Shown here piece after piece: positions 8,808 to 18,639 of a stretch of DNA of 64,000 nucleotides; positions within the stretch are counted from its first letter, which is position 1; each line of letters begins with the position of its first letter. Made by a program: the position numbers and the translations under genes. This DNA comes from Fluviicola sp. (GTDB taxonomy: Bacteria > Bacteroidota > Bacteroidia > Flavobacteriales_D > Crocinitomicaceae): assembly GCF_029266855.1 (NCBI RefSeq), contig NZ_JAQSWB010000008.1, forward strand, positions 124,001 through 188,000. Reading direction: 5' to 3'. The notes below the pieces were generated by a model. That model saw nothing but the letters and a program-made list of their open reading frames with translations. It was not told where the DNA came from and did not search any database.

Positions 8808-9338
8808 ATGTATCGATCAGCAAAATATCGAAACACACTTAACTTAATAGCTCCTGTTTTTTTAGGACTCCTAATTCTTTGCGTAAATTATCAGATTATT
8901 GTTTGGGGGATCAAAAGAGAATTCTTGAATTTCATTTATTTCACCTGGGTATTGGTGGGATTTTTGATCTTTATATTCTACCTCGAACTGGTTTATTTCA
9001 TGTTCTCAGTGATGGAGATCACCCCGACCGAGATCATCTTCACCAAACCCTGGAGGCGCTTCGGAATGTTCCGCAAACGACAAAGCCGTTGGGTGATCCC
9101 TCATTCGGAGTGGACCGAACTTCATGCATTTAATTCAAAATCGAATTCTGCCCTTTATTTCAGGAAGAACGAAGAAGCTGTTTTCTTCGCCTTTATAGAT
9201 GGTGGGAATCTTTTTGTAAAAAAGATAAAAAAACACTTCAGAGAGAAACTGATATACTATTCATATAACGCTGAATTTCCTGCAAAGCTGCGAAAAAAAA
9301 TGAATGAAGAGTATCCTGAACGGGTTATGCGGGCTTAG
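8808..9338 (+). CDS. Hypothetical membrane protein with PH-like soluble domain
   Basis: 176 residues. Two transmembrane helices (about 12-30 and 42-66) form a hairpin, followed by a beta-rich soluble domain (ITPTEIIFTKPWRR, SRWVIPHSEWTELHAF, AVFFAFIDGGNLFVK) and a basic helical tail. The architecture recalls bacterial PH/YcxB-like membrane proteins such as the one at 4544-5053, but sequence similarity is not evident by eye. Function unknown. Confidence 0.5.
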   Translation: MYRSAKYRNTLNLIAPVFLGLLILCVNYQIIVWGIKREFLNFIYFTWVLVGFLIFIFYLELVYFMFSVMEITPTEIIFTKPWRRFGMFRKRQSRWVIPHSEWTELHAFNSKSNSALYFRKNEEAVFFAFIDGGNLFVKKIKKHFREKLIYYSYNAEFPAKLRKKMNEEYPERVMRA

Positions 9339-9514
9339 TACGAGCATTTACCAATCGTATTGAACAGAAAATATACAAAACACACTTTTGGCTTACATAT
9401 AAGATAAGAACCGGAAAAGAACCGGCAAACAGTGGTATCCATTGAGTTTTCGCAGTTTGTCCTGCTTTCTTCCCGCAACTTATTGATTAGTTATTTATTG
9501 TAAAAACTACAACG

Positions 9515-12502
9515 ATGAAAAGCTTAAAACTGATGTTTTGCATTGGCATATTAGCCATACCCGTTCTTTCCGGAGCACAGGTGAGTTCGAATACCTTTAG
9601 TCAATCCACCGGAACGTATACAAACATAACAGGCGGAACCGTTCTTTGGAGTGCTACTTTTGACGATAATGTCTCAAGCGCAATTACAATCCCAGCCTTT
9701 ACATTCAATTGTACGAGCTATACCCAGTTATTCGTATCTGCAAACGGATATATCAGCTTCGGGTCAGCTCCGTCGGGAACGAATTATACTCCCATATCCG
9801 GAACCGAATGCTCAGGTATCGTTGCTCCTTTTGCAGCTGATCTTAACCATGCAGCGGCAGGAACTCCTGAAATCCGTTACCAGGATATTCCTGCATCCAA
9901 TGAATTTGTTATTCAGTGGCGTGATGTTCGCCGATATAATGTTGCCGGAGACCGGATCAGCTTTCAGTTACGGTTGAATTATTCCACTAATGTTATCAAT
10001 ATCATTTACGGAGGAACCATTACTGCGGATGCCGCAACAACACCTGCAATCCAGGTAGGATTACGTGGATTGACCAATGCTGATTTTAATAACCGCACCA
10101 CTACAACAAACTGGGCTGCAACTACGACAGGCGGAACAAATACGGCTACTTGCCGGTATGCCGGTACCGTTAGGCCGGCAGCGAACCTGACATTCTCCTA
10201 CACACCGACTGCAATGACCTATGTTTCCTGTACGACAGCACAACCAAATACATCAAGTGTAGAAAAATGTCTAAACGGTCAGGAGGTTATCCGGATCGAA
10301 GTTGTGACTTCGGGATGTACTTCTCCCCTAAACCTCACACAATTCCAGATCAATATGACCGGATCAACCATTGCAGGAACCAATACCAATGATGTATCAC
10401 TGATCCACGTTTATTATACCGGCAATTCAAGTACTTTTTCTGCGGTCAATCCCTTCGACGGTGCAGGAACTGCCGTTGCCACCGGTACCATAACCATTTC
10501 AGGAAGCAGAACTCTGACTTCCGGGACCAATTATTTCTGGGTTGCTTATGATATGAATAACGCTTCAGCAACGATCGGGAACGTAATTGATGCACAATGT
10601 ACTTCACTTACAGTGGGAATAGCACGCACTCCAACAGTTACGAACCCAGCAGGTTCGCGCACTATTGCTGCCTGTGCCGGAGCACCGGGAGGCGTTTCTT
10701 CAGGACTAAGCGCATGGTATAAAGCCGATAACACATCCAGTTTAACAATTGCAACAGGAGTCTCATCCTGGACAAGTTCAGCGGGTTCTGCAGGAACCTG
10801 GGCAGTTACCCAGGCAACAGGAGCTCAACAACCGGGAGTTATCTCAGGTGCAACGAACGTCCGTTTATTCAATTACAATCCCCGGATTGACTTCATAGCA
10901 GCCAACAACACGATGCTCGGTAACAGTTCCACTGCGACAGATTTAATGACAACTTCGGGAAGTTTCTTTATAGTTAGTGATTTTAGTACAGACAATTTTA
11001 CCGGGATGACCTATTCTCCCAACTTATCTGCTTTCCGGCATCAATTTAAGCCTGGGTTCCGGACCCAATCTTCCGATGGAAGCGTCAACGGATGGACCTT
11101 TGACTGGACCGCTCCAACTGAATACAGTAATCAGAGTGCATCTATGTGCTCAGTTACCGGCAGCGGCGCAACACATGTAACTAAGAAAAACTCGGTCTCC
11201 GTTGCAGCCTCCAACTCGAATAACAATACCTATACTCCAAGTGTTTCAACGGGTCTATACCTTGGTCGCAACAACAACGGGGGTGAAGATACCGACGCCA
11301 ATATCGGGGAACTCATTTTTTACAACTCCACTCCTTCCGCTGCAGATTTGAACAGAATTGAAAGTTACCTGGCTGTAAAATACGGAATCACAAGAGGCGG
11401 CAATACCAATACCGGAGCAACTTACAATTACCTTTCCTCTGCTAGTACAACGATCTGGGATAAGACCGCCAACACCGGTTTCAACTACGATATTGCGGGA
11501 ATCGGACGTGATGATGCTTCTGCTCTGTTCCAAAAACAATCCATCAGCGTAAACAACAATGAACCCGTAACCGTAGGACTTGTATCGATTGCGAGCAGCA
11601 ATGCAACCAATGCCAACAGCTTCAGTTCCGACCAATCTTTCCTTATTTGGGGAAACAACGGTCTTGCCAATCAAATAACAAGCAATCCATCCTGCTTTGC
11701 CAATCTTCCCCCGGGAATCTATGGACACATCGAACGGGTATGGAAAGGGCAGATAACAAACTTTGCACAGAATGTTACGGTAGGTTTTGAAACCAGTATG
11801 CTTGTGGCCTATACACCGGTATCAAATCTCCGCCTCCTTGTTGACAACGATGGTACGGACTGGACCAATGCAAGCATCTATTCAGGTGCAGTTATTAACG
11901 GCAGTCGTGTGGAATTCCCAAACATCAGCATCACTTCCGCACAACCCTTTTTCACGCTTGCTTCTATCTCAGCAACAACTCCTTTACCCGCGACACTTAT
12001 TTGGTTCGATGCCCGCTCAAATGACGATCGTTTGGTAGAGATCAGCTGGGAAACGGAAACGGAACAAAACTGCGATTACTTTACAATAGAAAAAAGCAGA
12101 GACGGCATTAACTGGGAACATCTCCAAACCCAGGATGGTGCGGGAACAAGCATGGAGAATCATGTTTATATGGTCTACGATGAGCATCCCGTAAATGGTG
12201 CGAACTATTACAGGCTGAAACAAACGGATTTTGACGGACAAACTGAAGACCATGGAATTCGCACGGTGATACTCGACCAGGAAGCGGCATTTGTTTTCTT
12301 CCCGAACCCGGTTTCGGATCAACTTGTGATTTCCTATAAAGACAACCGGGAACATGAAATTCAATTAATTGATGTTCAAGGCCGGATCATTAAAACAACC
12401 AAAGTCAAGGGAAGTATTTCCATTGCAGTAAAAGAATTCAGTCCCGGAGTATATTTCTTAAGAACCGAGGAGGGCAAGGAATATAAGATAACGATCGATT
12501 AA
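9515..12502 (+). CDS. Large secreted protein with type A T9SS sorting domain (T9SS cargo)
   Basis: 995 residues with signal peptide MKSLKLMFCIGILAIPVLSGAQ. Order of parts: an N-terminal beta-rich domain (about 25-215); a segment like the BNR-repeat neuraminidase N-terminal domain (about 235-385; VSLIHVYYTGNSSTFS, FWVAYDMNN); a DUF8202/LamG-like domain starting SGLSAWYKADN (about 395-640, with RIESYLAVKYGIT); further beta domains; and a C-terminal T9SS type A domain of about 70 residues (FFPNPVSDQLVISY, ELIDVQGR-type strand, FSPGVYFLRTEEG). By family knowledge the C-terminal domain directs export through the T9SS and attachment or release at the cell surface. Likely a surface adhesin or matrix protein; no catalytic motif seen. 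Confidence 0.82.
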   Translation: MKSLKLMFCIGILAIPVLSGAQVSSNTFSQSTGTYTNITGGTVLWSATFDDNVSSAITIPAFTFNCTSYTQLFVSANGYISFGSAPSGTNYTPISGTECSGIVAPFAADLNHAAAGTPEIRYQDIPASNEFVIQWRDVRRYNVAGDRISFQLRLNYSTNVINIIYGGTITADAATTPAIQVGLRGLTNADFNNRTTTTNWAATTTGGTNTATCRYAGTVRPAANLTFSYTPTAMTYVSCTTAQPNTSSVEKCLNGQEVIRIEVVTSGCTSPLNLTQFQINMTGSTIAGTNTNDVSLIHVYYTGNSSTFSAVNPFDGAGTAVATGTITISGSRTLTSGTNYFWVAYDMNNASATIGNVIDAQCTSLTVGIARTPTVTNPAGSRTIAACAGAPGGVSSGLSAWYKADNTSSLTIATGVSSWTSSAGSAGTWAVTQATGAQQPGVISGATNVRLFNYNPRIDFIAANNTMLGNSSTATDLMTTSGSFFIVSDFSTDNFTGMTYSPNLSAFRHQFKPGFRTQSSDGSVNGWTFDWTAPTEYSNQSASMCSVTGSGATHVTKKNSVSVAASNSNNNTYTPSVSTGLYLGRNNNGGEDTDANIGELIFYNSTPSAADLNRIESYLAVKYGITRGGNTNTGATYNYLSSASTTIWDKTANTGFNYDIAGIGRDDASALFQKQSISVNNNEPVTVGLVSIASSNATNANSFSSDQSFLIWGNNGLANQITSNPSCFANLPPGIYGHIERVWKGQITNFAQNVTVGFETSMLVAYTPVSNLRLLVDNDGTDWTNASIYSGAVINGSRVEFPNISITSAQPFFTLASISATTPLPATLIWFDARSNDDRLVEISWETETEQNCDYFTIEKSRDGINWEHLQTQDGAGTSMENHVYMVYDEHPVNGANYYRLKQTDFDGQTEDHGIRTVILDQEAAFVFFPNPVSDQLVISYKDNREHEIQLIDVQGRIIKTTKVKGSISIAVKEFSPGVYFLRTEEGKEYKITID

Positions 12503-12540
12503 GTACTGAATCCCGAAGAATAGCGCAAGCAGGATTACAG

Positions 12541-12574
12541 ATCAGAATAACTATGAGTTGATAGTTATTCTGAT
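12541..12574. terminator. Perfect 13-bp hairpin between convergent genes
   Basis: Arms ATCAGAATAACTA (12541-12553) and TAGTTATTCTGAT (12562-12574) pair perfectly around an 8-base loop. There is no T tract on either side, so it is a candidate bidirectional transcript-end structure rather than a classical terminator. Confidence 0.5.
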
Positions 12575-12621
12575 TCAAGGTATTGTCTTAGACAATGACT
12601 ATCAATTGCTCCGCTAAGGTA

Positions 12622-13131
12622 TTATTTTAAGGGTTTCCGGTCCTTATCCAACAAGTACTCGATCACCACATCTCCGGATTTATCTACGCGAAACTGCGCA
12701 TACTCTGCCCGGTCGAAATGCTTGCCTTGTCCTTCCTGGAACAAATATTCATTGGGAAGAATTTCCCAGCGGAAATAGCGGCGGACGCACGGAAGTTTGA
12801 ACTCTCCCTTTTCCAGCGGCTGTTTGCTGTCCATTCGCACAAATACCGCCAAACTATCTTCCATTTTTAAAACTACTCCTCTTCGGTTTGGGCCATCGTT
12901 CTGAAAACCTAAGCTTCCAAAATCGAACTGGTTGGGTAATTTATCATTGACTTCGTAATTGAGCGTCATGTAATCTCCCATCATGAAAGAACGTGGATCT
13001 GCCGGTGCCAGTTTTAATACCAACACTTCTCCTTCTTTCAATAATTCTTCTTTGTCATAACGCATCCATAAAAAGACCACAACGAGTAAAAACAAATTTG
13101 TGATGAGCAGGTTTCGTTTCACATTATTCAT
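12622..13131 (-). CDS. GDYXXLXY-motif membrane-anchored protein
   Basis: 169 residues. One N-terminal transmembrane segment (NLLITNLFLLVVVFLWM) is followed by a soluble domain containing the family signature GDYMTLNYEV. Members of the GDYXXLXY family are commonly encoded with DUF4401 and DUF2157 membrane proteins, as here. Its start codon overlaps the stop of the DUF4401 gene by four bases. The biochemical role is not established. Confidence 0.85.
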   Translation of the reverse strand: MNNVKRNLLITNLFLLVVVFLWMRYDKEELLKEGEVLVLKLAPADPRSFMMGDYMTLNYEVNDKLPNQFDFGSLGFQNDGPNRRGVVLKMEDSLAVFVRMDSKQPLEKGEFKLPCVRRYFRWEILPNEYLFQEGQGKHFDRAEYAQFRVDKSGDVVIEYLLDKDRKPLK

Positions 13132-14201
13132 GACGTTCTTTTTTTAGAGATCAACACCAAATACAAACCTATGTACAAAACTCCCAAGCCTATAAACAAC
13201 AGGGATTTTTGCATAAGAGTCCACTCCAGTTCATAATAAAAATGGATTACCGCATAGATCAATCCCATTGCTGCGGTAACAATTCCAAATATGGAGCGGG
13301 TAAACAGAAATGCCAGGAACGCCAGAAGGAAGAAACCAATTTTCACACTAAACACTCCCAGCAGAAACAAACTGAGCGGTAGAAAAACAACAAGCCAAAG
13401 CGGCACATGCTCGTTCTTCATGCGACGGTATTGCCAGGTAAACAGGGCAGCAGCCAGAATGAGAATCTCTGCATACATTGCGATGTTATACCAGGCAGGT
13501 TCTTTCGTTACATTCCAATGAGACCAATCGATAAAACCGATGATATAATAACTTGCAAGCGCAACGAAAAATCCATGCTTCAGGTAATTGAAAAAATACG
13601 ACCAGGGGGTAAAGCGACTTACGATCAACTCCTCACACCAAATCAGCAATGCAAGGATCAAGGTGAAAATCATCAGAACCAATTTGAACTTATAAATTTG
13701 AAAATCGCGCAGTTCTACAACAAACCAGTTAAGCAGCCACAGAATGGCAACGATCCCAAGTATTGTAAGCAGGTTTTTTCGTGAGATGATAATCAATACA
13801 ACGAGAACAGTAATGATCACCAGTATTACATTTTTATCTGCCCATCCCATTTCAAACAAAGCAGCCATCAAAGACACCATTCCGAAAGTACCGAATCCTG
13901 TAGCCAAAGCGTCTATCAAACGTTGTCTGACCAATAAATGCAACAGGATATTTGTTCCAAGCAGAAGAGCAGCCATCGTAAAATAAAATCCGGCAGTCCG
14001 GTCAGCCACTACCTGAAATACAGCCGCAGTAAATAAGCCAAGTGTCAGCAGTGTTCCGATAAACACCAGGTATTCCAATGCACGGATTCCAAAATGTGCG
14101 CTGTGATAAGTCAGCTCCTTTTCAGCCTTTTCTATCTGAATAACTGAATCCGGAAACAAAGATCTCCAATATGCTTCTGGGTTTCTTTTATGCTTTTCCA
14201 T
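13128..14201 (-). CDS. DUF4401 multi-pass membrane protein
   Basis: 357 residues with roughly ten or eleven hydrophobic helices and a short cytoplasmic N-terminus (MEKHKRNPEAYWRSLFPDS). Length, helix spacing and position between DUF2157 and GDYXXLXY genes support DUF4401. It overlaps its upstream neighbour by 14 bases and the downstream one by 4, so the trio is translationally coupled. The three probably form an inner-membrane complex; function unknown. Confidence 0.8.
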   Translation of the reverse strand: MEKHKRNPEAYWRSLFPDSVIQIEKAEKELTYHSAHFGIRALEYLVFIGTLLTLGLFTAAVFQVVADRTAGFYFTMAALLLGTNILLHLLVRQRLIDALATGFGTFGMVSLMAALFEMGWADKNVILVIITVLVVLIIISRKNLLTILGIVAILWLLNWFVVELRDFQIYKFKLVLMIFTLILALLIWCEELIVSRFTPWSYFFNYLKHGFFVALASYYIIGFIDWSHWNVTKEPAWYNIAMYAEILILAAALFTWQYRRMKNEHVPLWLVVFLPLSLFLLGVFSVKIGFFLLAFLAFLFTRSIFGIVTAAMGLIYAVIHFYYELEWTLMQKSLLFIGLGVLYIGLYLVLISKKRTS

Positions 14202-15159
14202 TTTTCCAGGAATTTCGTAAGTAAATTAAAAGGAAAACGCACGCGGTTAAGGCTCCCAGGGTAACGAATGCAGGTATAAAAAGATTCTCATCCGAGGAAG
14301 AGATTATTTTGACATTCAGTATAATAATGAGAGACAATGCGATATGTGCAATCGGAACCAGCCACTTTTTATAAATCGCGAGGCAAAAAAGAGCAACTTC
14401 ACAGAGTATGAAAACGAAAAACTCGATCCAATCAAATGCAGGGGTGAAAAAATTCCCTGCGATAATACTGGAAGTACGCGCCGTACTAAGAGCAATTGCC
14501 GGAGTGAGTAAAACGATCAGATACCAATAAGGAAAGGCCTTTTCAGGTTTGAATTGATTCCAGATCACCGTTCCGGCCACAGCCACAAAGAGATAAACAT
14601 ATACGGAAAACAGGTGATCGAAATAATCGTAAAGTCCAATGCAAAACAGCAAATGGAATAAGATCCACAAAGGTGAAAAGTGAATTACTACCACCCAAAT
14701 CACAATCAAAGCGAGCCATAGGGCAATAAACTGGTAAGTAAAAGCACCTGTTTGATACACTTGTCCGAATACAGCAAACAAAACACCCACCAAAACACAA
14801 GAAATACTAATCAGCAACTGCCTGACCAGTAAGGGAGTTTTGGGGAGAAATGCAGGAATTGAAAATCCCAGAATAAAAATAAACACGGTGCTAAACTTCC
14901 AGCTTGCGGGCATATCCCTCCAATTGAATGCAAAGAAGAAAATCAGTCCAAAAGCAAGCAGGCTAATTCCACCTACCAGTAAAATCCATTGCAAAAACTG
15001 CTGATATTCTATCCGGTGGATTAAAATTTGTTCGCGAAAACTTTGTTTTTTTTGTGCGGGGCTTAAATCAGCATTGTTTCCAAGTGCAGTTAATTCCACA
15101 CGGGATAAGCGCTGATCCGGCTGTTCAGTAGGTTGTTCAGTATTTATAGGCATAAGCAT
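14188..15159 (-). CDS. DUF2157 multi-pass membrane protein
   Basis: 323 residues. A soluble N-terminal part (about 1-55) leads to about nine transmembrane helices starting at FLQWILLVGGISLLAFGLIF. DUF2157 proteins typically carry such an N-terminal segment before the membrane domain. It is the first gene of the DUF2157-DUF4401-GDYXXLXY operon. Two start codons, 15159 and 15153, are possible. Confidence 0.8.
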   Translation of the reverse strand: MLMPINTEQPTEQPDQRLSRVELTALGNNADLSPAQKKQSFREQILIHRIEYQQFLQWILLVGGISLLAFGLIFFFAFNWRDMPASWKFSTVFIFILGFSIPAFLPKTPLLVRQLLISISCVLVGVLFAVFGQVYQTGAFTYQFIALWLALIVIWVVVIHFSPLWILFHLLFCIGLYDYFDHLFSVYVYLFVAVAGTVIWNQFKPEKAFPYWYLIVLLTPAIALSTARTSSIIAGNFFTPAFDWIEFFVFILCEVALFCLAIYKKWLVPIAHIALSLIIILNVKIISSSDENLFIPAFVTLGALTACVFLLIYLRNSWKNGKA

Positions 15160-15342
15160 TTAACTTAGTGCAGTAAATATACTATTCCAAAAGAAAAAAA
15201 ACGTTAAAAGGGAGAAATGGCAGCTTTTAACTTAAAATTATACGAATGAGCGCCAAACTCTAAATCGGATTTAAAATCTCCTTCTTCATTCGGCACCAAA
15301 CTTTCATTATCTTCGCACACGAAAAAAATAAGAACTCACTTC

Positions 15343-16236
15343 ATGAAAAAAGTAGCAGTAATTGGTGCAGGAACAATGGGAAACGGAATTGCCCACACGT
15401 TCGCACAATTTGGATATGATGTAGCATTGATCGATGTAGCACAAGCTTCATTAGACAAAGGAATGGCAACAATCACGAAAAACCTGGATCGCCAGGTTGC
15501 GAAAGAAGCTATCACAGAAGCTGATAAAACTGCTACTTTGGCTAATATTACCACTTTCACTTCAATGGAAGAAGGTGTTAAAGGAGTAGAATTAGTTGTT
15601 GAGGCAGCAACTGAAAATGTGGATTTGAAACTCAACATCTTCAAACAACTGGATGCTTTAACTCCTGAAAACGTCATTTTGGCATCTAATACATCTTCAA
15701 TTTCCATCACTAAAATTGCTTCAGTAACAAATCGCCCTGAAAAGGTGATCGGAATGCATTTCATGAACCCAGTTCCGGTAATGAAACTGGTAGAGATCAT
15801 TCGCGGATATTCTACAACTGATGAGGTAACGAACCTGATCATGGAAACTTCCCGGAAACTGAACAAAGTTCCGGTAGAAGTGAATGATTACCCTGGTTTT
15901 GTAGCAAACAGAATTCTAATGCCGATGATCAACGAAGCAATTTACACTTTGTATGAAGGGGTTGCCGGTGTAGAAGAAATTGATACCGTTATGAAATTAG
16001 GAATGGCTCATCCGATGGGACCGTTGCAGTTGGCTGACTTTATTGGTCTGGACGTATGTTTGGCAATTTTGGAAGTACTGCATGACGGTTTCGGAAATCC
16101 GAAATATGCACCATGTCCGTTGTTGGTGAACATGGTTACTGCGGGTAAAAAAGGGGTAAAAACAGGAGAAGGGTTCTACTCGTGGACACATGGGACAAAG
16201 GATTTGATCGTTGCCCCGAATTTTAAGAAAAAGTAA
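15343..16236 (+). CDS. hbd: 3-hydroxybutyryl-CoA dehydrogenase
   Basis: Oxidises (S)-3-hydroxyacyl-CoA with NAD+ (or the reverse) in short-chain fatty-acid/butanoate metabolism, in the cytoplasm. 297 residues, the normal length of the stand-alone enzyme. Rossmann motif GAGTMGNG is at 8-15. The catalytic histidine lies in HFMNPVPVMKLVE (H139) with the paired glutamate E151. The C-terminal domain contains NRILMPMINEA and HPMGPLQLADFIGLD. A -7-like element TATCTTCG lies at 15308-15315. It is followed by a strong terminator. Confidence 0.93.
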   Translation: MKKVAVIGAGTMGNGIAHTFAQFGYDVALIDVAQASLDKGMATITKNLDRQVAKEAITEADKTATLANITTFTSMEEGVKGVELVVEAATENVDLKLNIFKQLDALTPENVILASNTSSISITKIASVTNRPEKVIGMHFMNPVPVMKLVEIIRGYSTTDEVTNLIMETSRKLNKVPVEVNDYPGFVANRILMPMINEAIYTLYEGVAGVEEIDTVMKLGMAHPMGPLQLADFIGLDVCLAILEVLHDGFGNPKYAPCPLLVNMVTAGKKGVKTGEGFYSWTHGTKDLIVAPNFKKK

Positions 16237-16253
16237 TTCTAAAAGATAACTGA

Positions 16254-16284
16254 AGCGGAGTTCTGAAAGGAGTTCCGCTTTTTT
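16254..16284 (+). terminator. Intrinsic terminator of hbd, GAAA tetraloop
   Basis: Eleven-base arms AGCGGAGTTCT and GGAGTTCCGCT pair (three wobble pairs) around a GAAA loop, followed by a run of T. It is 18 bases after the hbd stop. Confidence 0.88.
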
Positions 16285-16305
16285 GTTTCAAAAAATTTGA
16301 ACATG

Positions 16306-16353
16306 GCAATATTGCAATGTTGCAATTTCGCTACTTTGCAATTTCGCTATTTT
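16306..16353. repeat. 8-bp-period micro-repeat array, GCAATTTC type (6 units)
   Basis: Six consecutive 8-mers: GCAATATT, GCAATGTT, GCAATTTC, GCTACTTT, GCAATTTC, GCTATTTT. Same period as the ARGAYWTT arrays elsewhere but a different unit. It sits directly behind the hbd terminator and runs through the longest possible 5' extension of the next gene, which argues that the extension is not coding. Confidence 0.75.
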
Positions 16354-16416
16354 GGAAGATTGCTAAATCCGTTCTTTTCAAACTTTTCTCCTAACTTCGT
16401 ATTTCAAAGAAAACAC

Positions 16417-17829
16417 GTGAGATCATTCTTCGCTCTTCCCATTTTTAAAGACATTCGGTTTTGGATCATCCTGTTCTTCCTGGTGCGTATGTACGGAATT
16501 ACAAATCCTCCGTTGGAAGTTGCCCACAACTGGCGACAAACTACCGGAACGATGGTCACCCGGAATTTCTATGAAGGACCGGCAAATATCCTCTACCCGC
16601 GGATCGATTTTGCAGGTGAAAAAACCGGAATTACCGGGATGGAATTCCCCGTTTTGAATTACATCGATTACCTGGTTTCCGAACTTTTCGGTTACCAGCA
16701 TTGGTATGGCCGGCTTATTAATCTGATCGTAAGCAGTTTTGGGATCTGGTTTTTCTTCCGGATTCTTAAACGTTATTTCACTCCTGAAACAGCCTTTAAT
16801 GCATCTATAATCCTATTGGTATCAATCTGGTTTGCCTACAGCCGGAAAATCATGCCTGACACCTTTGCTACCTCCTTCGTAATCATCGGGTTCTATTATG
16901 CCGCCTGTTATTTTGAAGAACAGAAAGTAAGATGGCTGAATTTACTGCTCTTTGCCTTATTCACACTTTTAGGCATTTTAGCAAAATTGCCTGCAGGATT
17001 TTTACTTGTTCTGTATGCATTCTTCATCTTCAACAGACACATAGGTATCCGACTTAAGATCGTCTTCTTTATCCTAAGCGGAATCATTTTAGCCCCTATT
17101 GCCTGGTGGTATTTCAGCTGGGTTCCTTATTTGGTCGAAAAATATCAGTTCTGGCATTTCTTTATGGGAAAACCATTGAGTATCGGTGCAAAGGAATTAG
17201 CAGAAAACCTGGGAGACGGATTAAAGCATTTTTACGATTCTGCTTTAAAATTTACGGGATTCGGAATGTTTATCGTCGGATTATATTTTGCCTTCAGAAA
17301 AAGCAACAAACTTCTTTGGTCGATCCTTGGCCTCAGTTTTATGGCCTTCCTTGTTGTTGCCATGAAGGCTGGTTTTACGTTTACACACCACTCCTACTAC
17401 ATTATTCCTTTTGTTCCCATCATGGCACTGGCTGCAGGATACGGTATTGCCGGATTCCAACGAAAAGCGGTCCGAATCAGTATCCTTGCCCTAATTATTC
17501 TGGAAGGAACCTTAAATCAATTGCACGATTTTCGTTTGAAAGAACATGAACTGGCATTTGTGAAACTGGAAACTGAGATGGATCATTTTTCCAGGCGTTC
17601 AGACCTCATAGCAGTGAACACCGGGGACAATCCGACAGCCATTTATTTTGCACACCGGAAAGGCTGGGTAGCGAGCAACGATGAATTGCTAAACGAATCC
17701 TTCCGAAAAGACATTCACCAAAAAGGCTGCAAATACATTGTGGTGCTAAAACGCTACTTAGGCGGTGATCTGTATTTGGAACTCCCTGTTGTTTTGTCAA
17801 ATACGGAGTGGACTGTATATAAGCTTTGA
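16417..17829 (+). CDS. Polytopic glycosyltransferase, GT39/ArnT-like (PMT_2 type)
   Basis: About 470 residues with many transmembrane helices. A loop follows helix 1 (PPLEVAHNWRQTTGTM), then SRKIMPDTFA, typical of ArnT/PMT-like undecaprenyl-phosphate-sugar transferases. These attach sugars to lipids or proteins on the periplasmic face. The frame is open back to 16297, but the extra 40 residues read through an 8-bp repeat array, and the first helix starts near 16456. I therefore place the start at the GTG at 16417, with a -7-like TAACTTCG at 16394-16401; ATG 16303 is the alternative. Substrate unknown. Confidence 0.72.
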   Translation: MRSFFALPIFKDIRFWIILFFLVRMYGITNPPLEVAHNWRQTTGTMVTRNFYEGPANILYPRIDFAGEKTGITGMEFPVLNYIDYLVSELFGYQHWYGRLINLIVSSFGIWFFFRILKRYFTPETAFNASIILLVSIWFAYSRKIMPDTFATSFVIIGFYYAACYFEEQKVRWLNLLLFALFTLLGILAKLPAGFLLVLYAFFIFNRHIGIRLKIVFFILSGIILAPIAWWYFSWVPYLVEKYQFWHFFMGKPLSIGAKELAENLGDGLKHFYDSALKFTGFGMFIVGLYFAFRKSNKLLWSILGLSFMAFLVVAMKAGFTFTHHSYYIIPFVPIMALAAGYGIAGFQRKAVRISILALIILEGTLNQLHDFRLKEHELAFVKLETEMDHFSRRSDLIAVNTGDNPTAIYFAHRKGWVASNDELLNESFRKDIHQKGCKYIVVLKRYLGGDLYLELPVVLSNTEWTVYKL

Positions 17830-17853
17830 ATACCCAATAAATCCGTATTTTTG
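17825..17853 (+). promoter_or_regulatory. Promoter TTTG-N17-TATTTTTG
   Basis: TTTG at 17825-17828, 17-base spacer, TATTTTTG at 17846-17853, 20 bases before the start of the OMP-like gene at 17874. It overlaps the end of the upstream gene. Confidence 0.6.
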
Positions 17854-17873
17854 CTGCACTTTCTAATTAATCA

Positions 17874-18584
17874 ATGAAAAAAACAATCACCCTTTTCACA
17901 CTCATTTTCTTTCACACCCTGGTATTCGGACAAATTGTAAGTCCTAAGGGGAAATCAAAGCCTGTCAGAACAAAACCTGTCAAGGTCTCAACAAGTGATT
18001 CCAATCGGATATACGTAATCAGACATGCTCCGCAAAACATGCGTTTCATCCAATTCGGAGTTGAACTCGGAACTGTCTTCATTGCAGATTCCGCTCAGAG
18101 ATATTATCTTCCCAAAAAACAGGTCATACACTACGGGATTAATATGCGCATCGGCGATATTTATAAGAATCGTGTTTACGGAATTCTAGGATTCGAATTG
18201 TATGCTCAAAAAGCATATAAAAACACACCTGTTACGTCCCTCTATGAATCTGCGGCGGCTAAATCGAACAAATACAACTACAAAAACGTATTTAATTTTA
18301 TGGGGTACTTGGGATGCCAGGTTCCCTTTCATCTTTCAGAATTAACCTCCGTTAATCTATCGTCTGCACTTATGTGTGGTATTTCTACAACTCCCAATCC
18401 CAAAGATGAGATTAATTATTTTGGAATCCGGCTGGCTGCAAATGTAGAACGAAGGTTAGGCACCCTTCCAGTAATCGGGATATTTGGAATTGCATACGAT
18501 AATAATTTTCTCTTCCGGGATGACCGCTCGTCTGCTACCCGAAATCCAAATCTTTTGAAAATTTATTTTGGAATCCGCATTTGA
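17874..18584 (+). CDS. Secreted outer-membrane-type hypothetical protein
   Basis: 236 residues with a signal peptide (MKKTITLFTLIFFHTLVFGQ). A basic, proline/lysine-rich linker follows, then alternating beta-strands (FIQFGVELGTVFIAD, YGINMRIGD, NRVYGILGFELYAQ) ending in aromatic LLKIYFGIRI. The pattern suggests a small outer-membrane barrel. No family recognised. It precedes the GH25 gene by 55 bases and may share a transcript with it. Confidence 0.6.
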   Translation: MKKTITLFTLIFFHTLVFGQIVSPKGKSKPVRTKPVKVSTSDSNRIYVIRHAPQNMRFIQFGVELGTVFIADSAQRYYLPKKQVIHYGINMRIGDIYKNRVYGILGFELYAQKAYKNTPVTSLYESAAAKSNKYNYKNVFNFMGYLGCQVPFHLSELTSVNLSSALMCGISTTPNPKDEINYFGIRLAANVERRLGTLPVIGIFGIAYDNNFLFRDDRSSATRNPNLLKIYFGIRI

Positions 18585-18639
18585 TGCTTTTTGAGATAAG
18601 ATGTTGAGTAAACATTTTTCGCCGTAATTTAGCAGCCAA

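Noticed and set aside
9339-9514. Possible tRNA or small RNA in intergenic gaps
   Set aside because: No cloverleaf-type arms, GGTTCGA-like T-loop or known RNA motif was seen in this or the other gaps.
11255-11728. Open frame of 157 codons opposite the T9SS cargo gene
   Set aside because: Overlaps a long gene with clear domains; translation is not protein-like.
16297-16416. N-terminal extension of the GT39-like gene
   Set aside because: The extension reads through an 8-bp array and begins at a TTG; the first transmembrane helix lies downstream.
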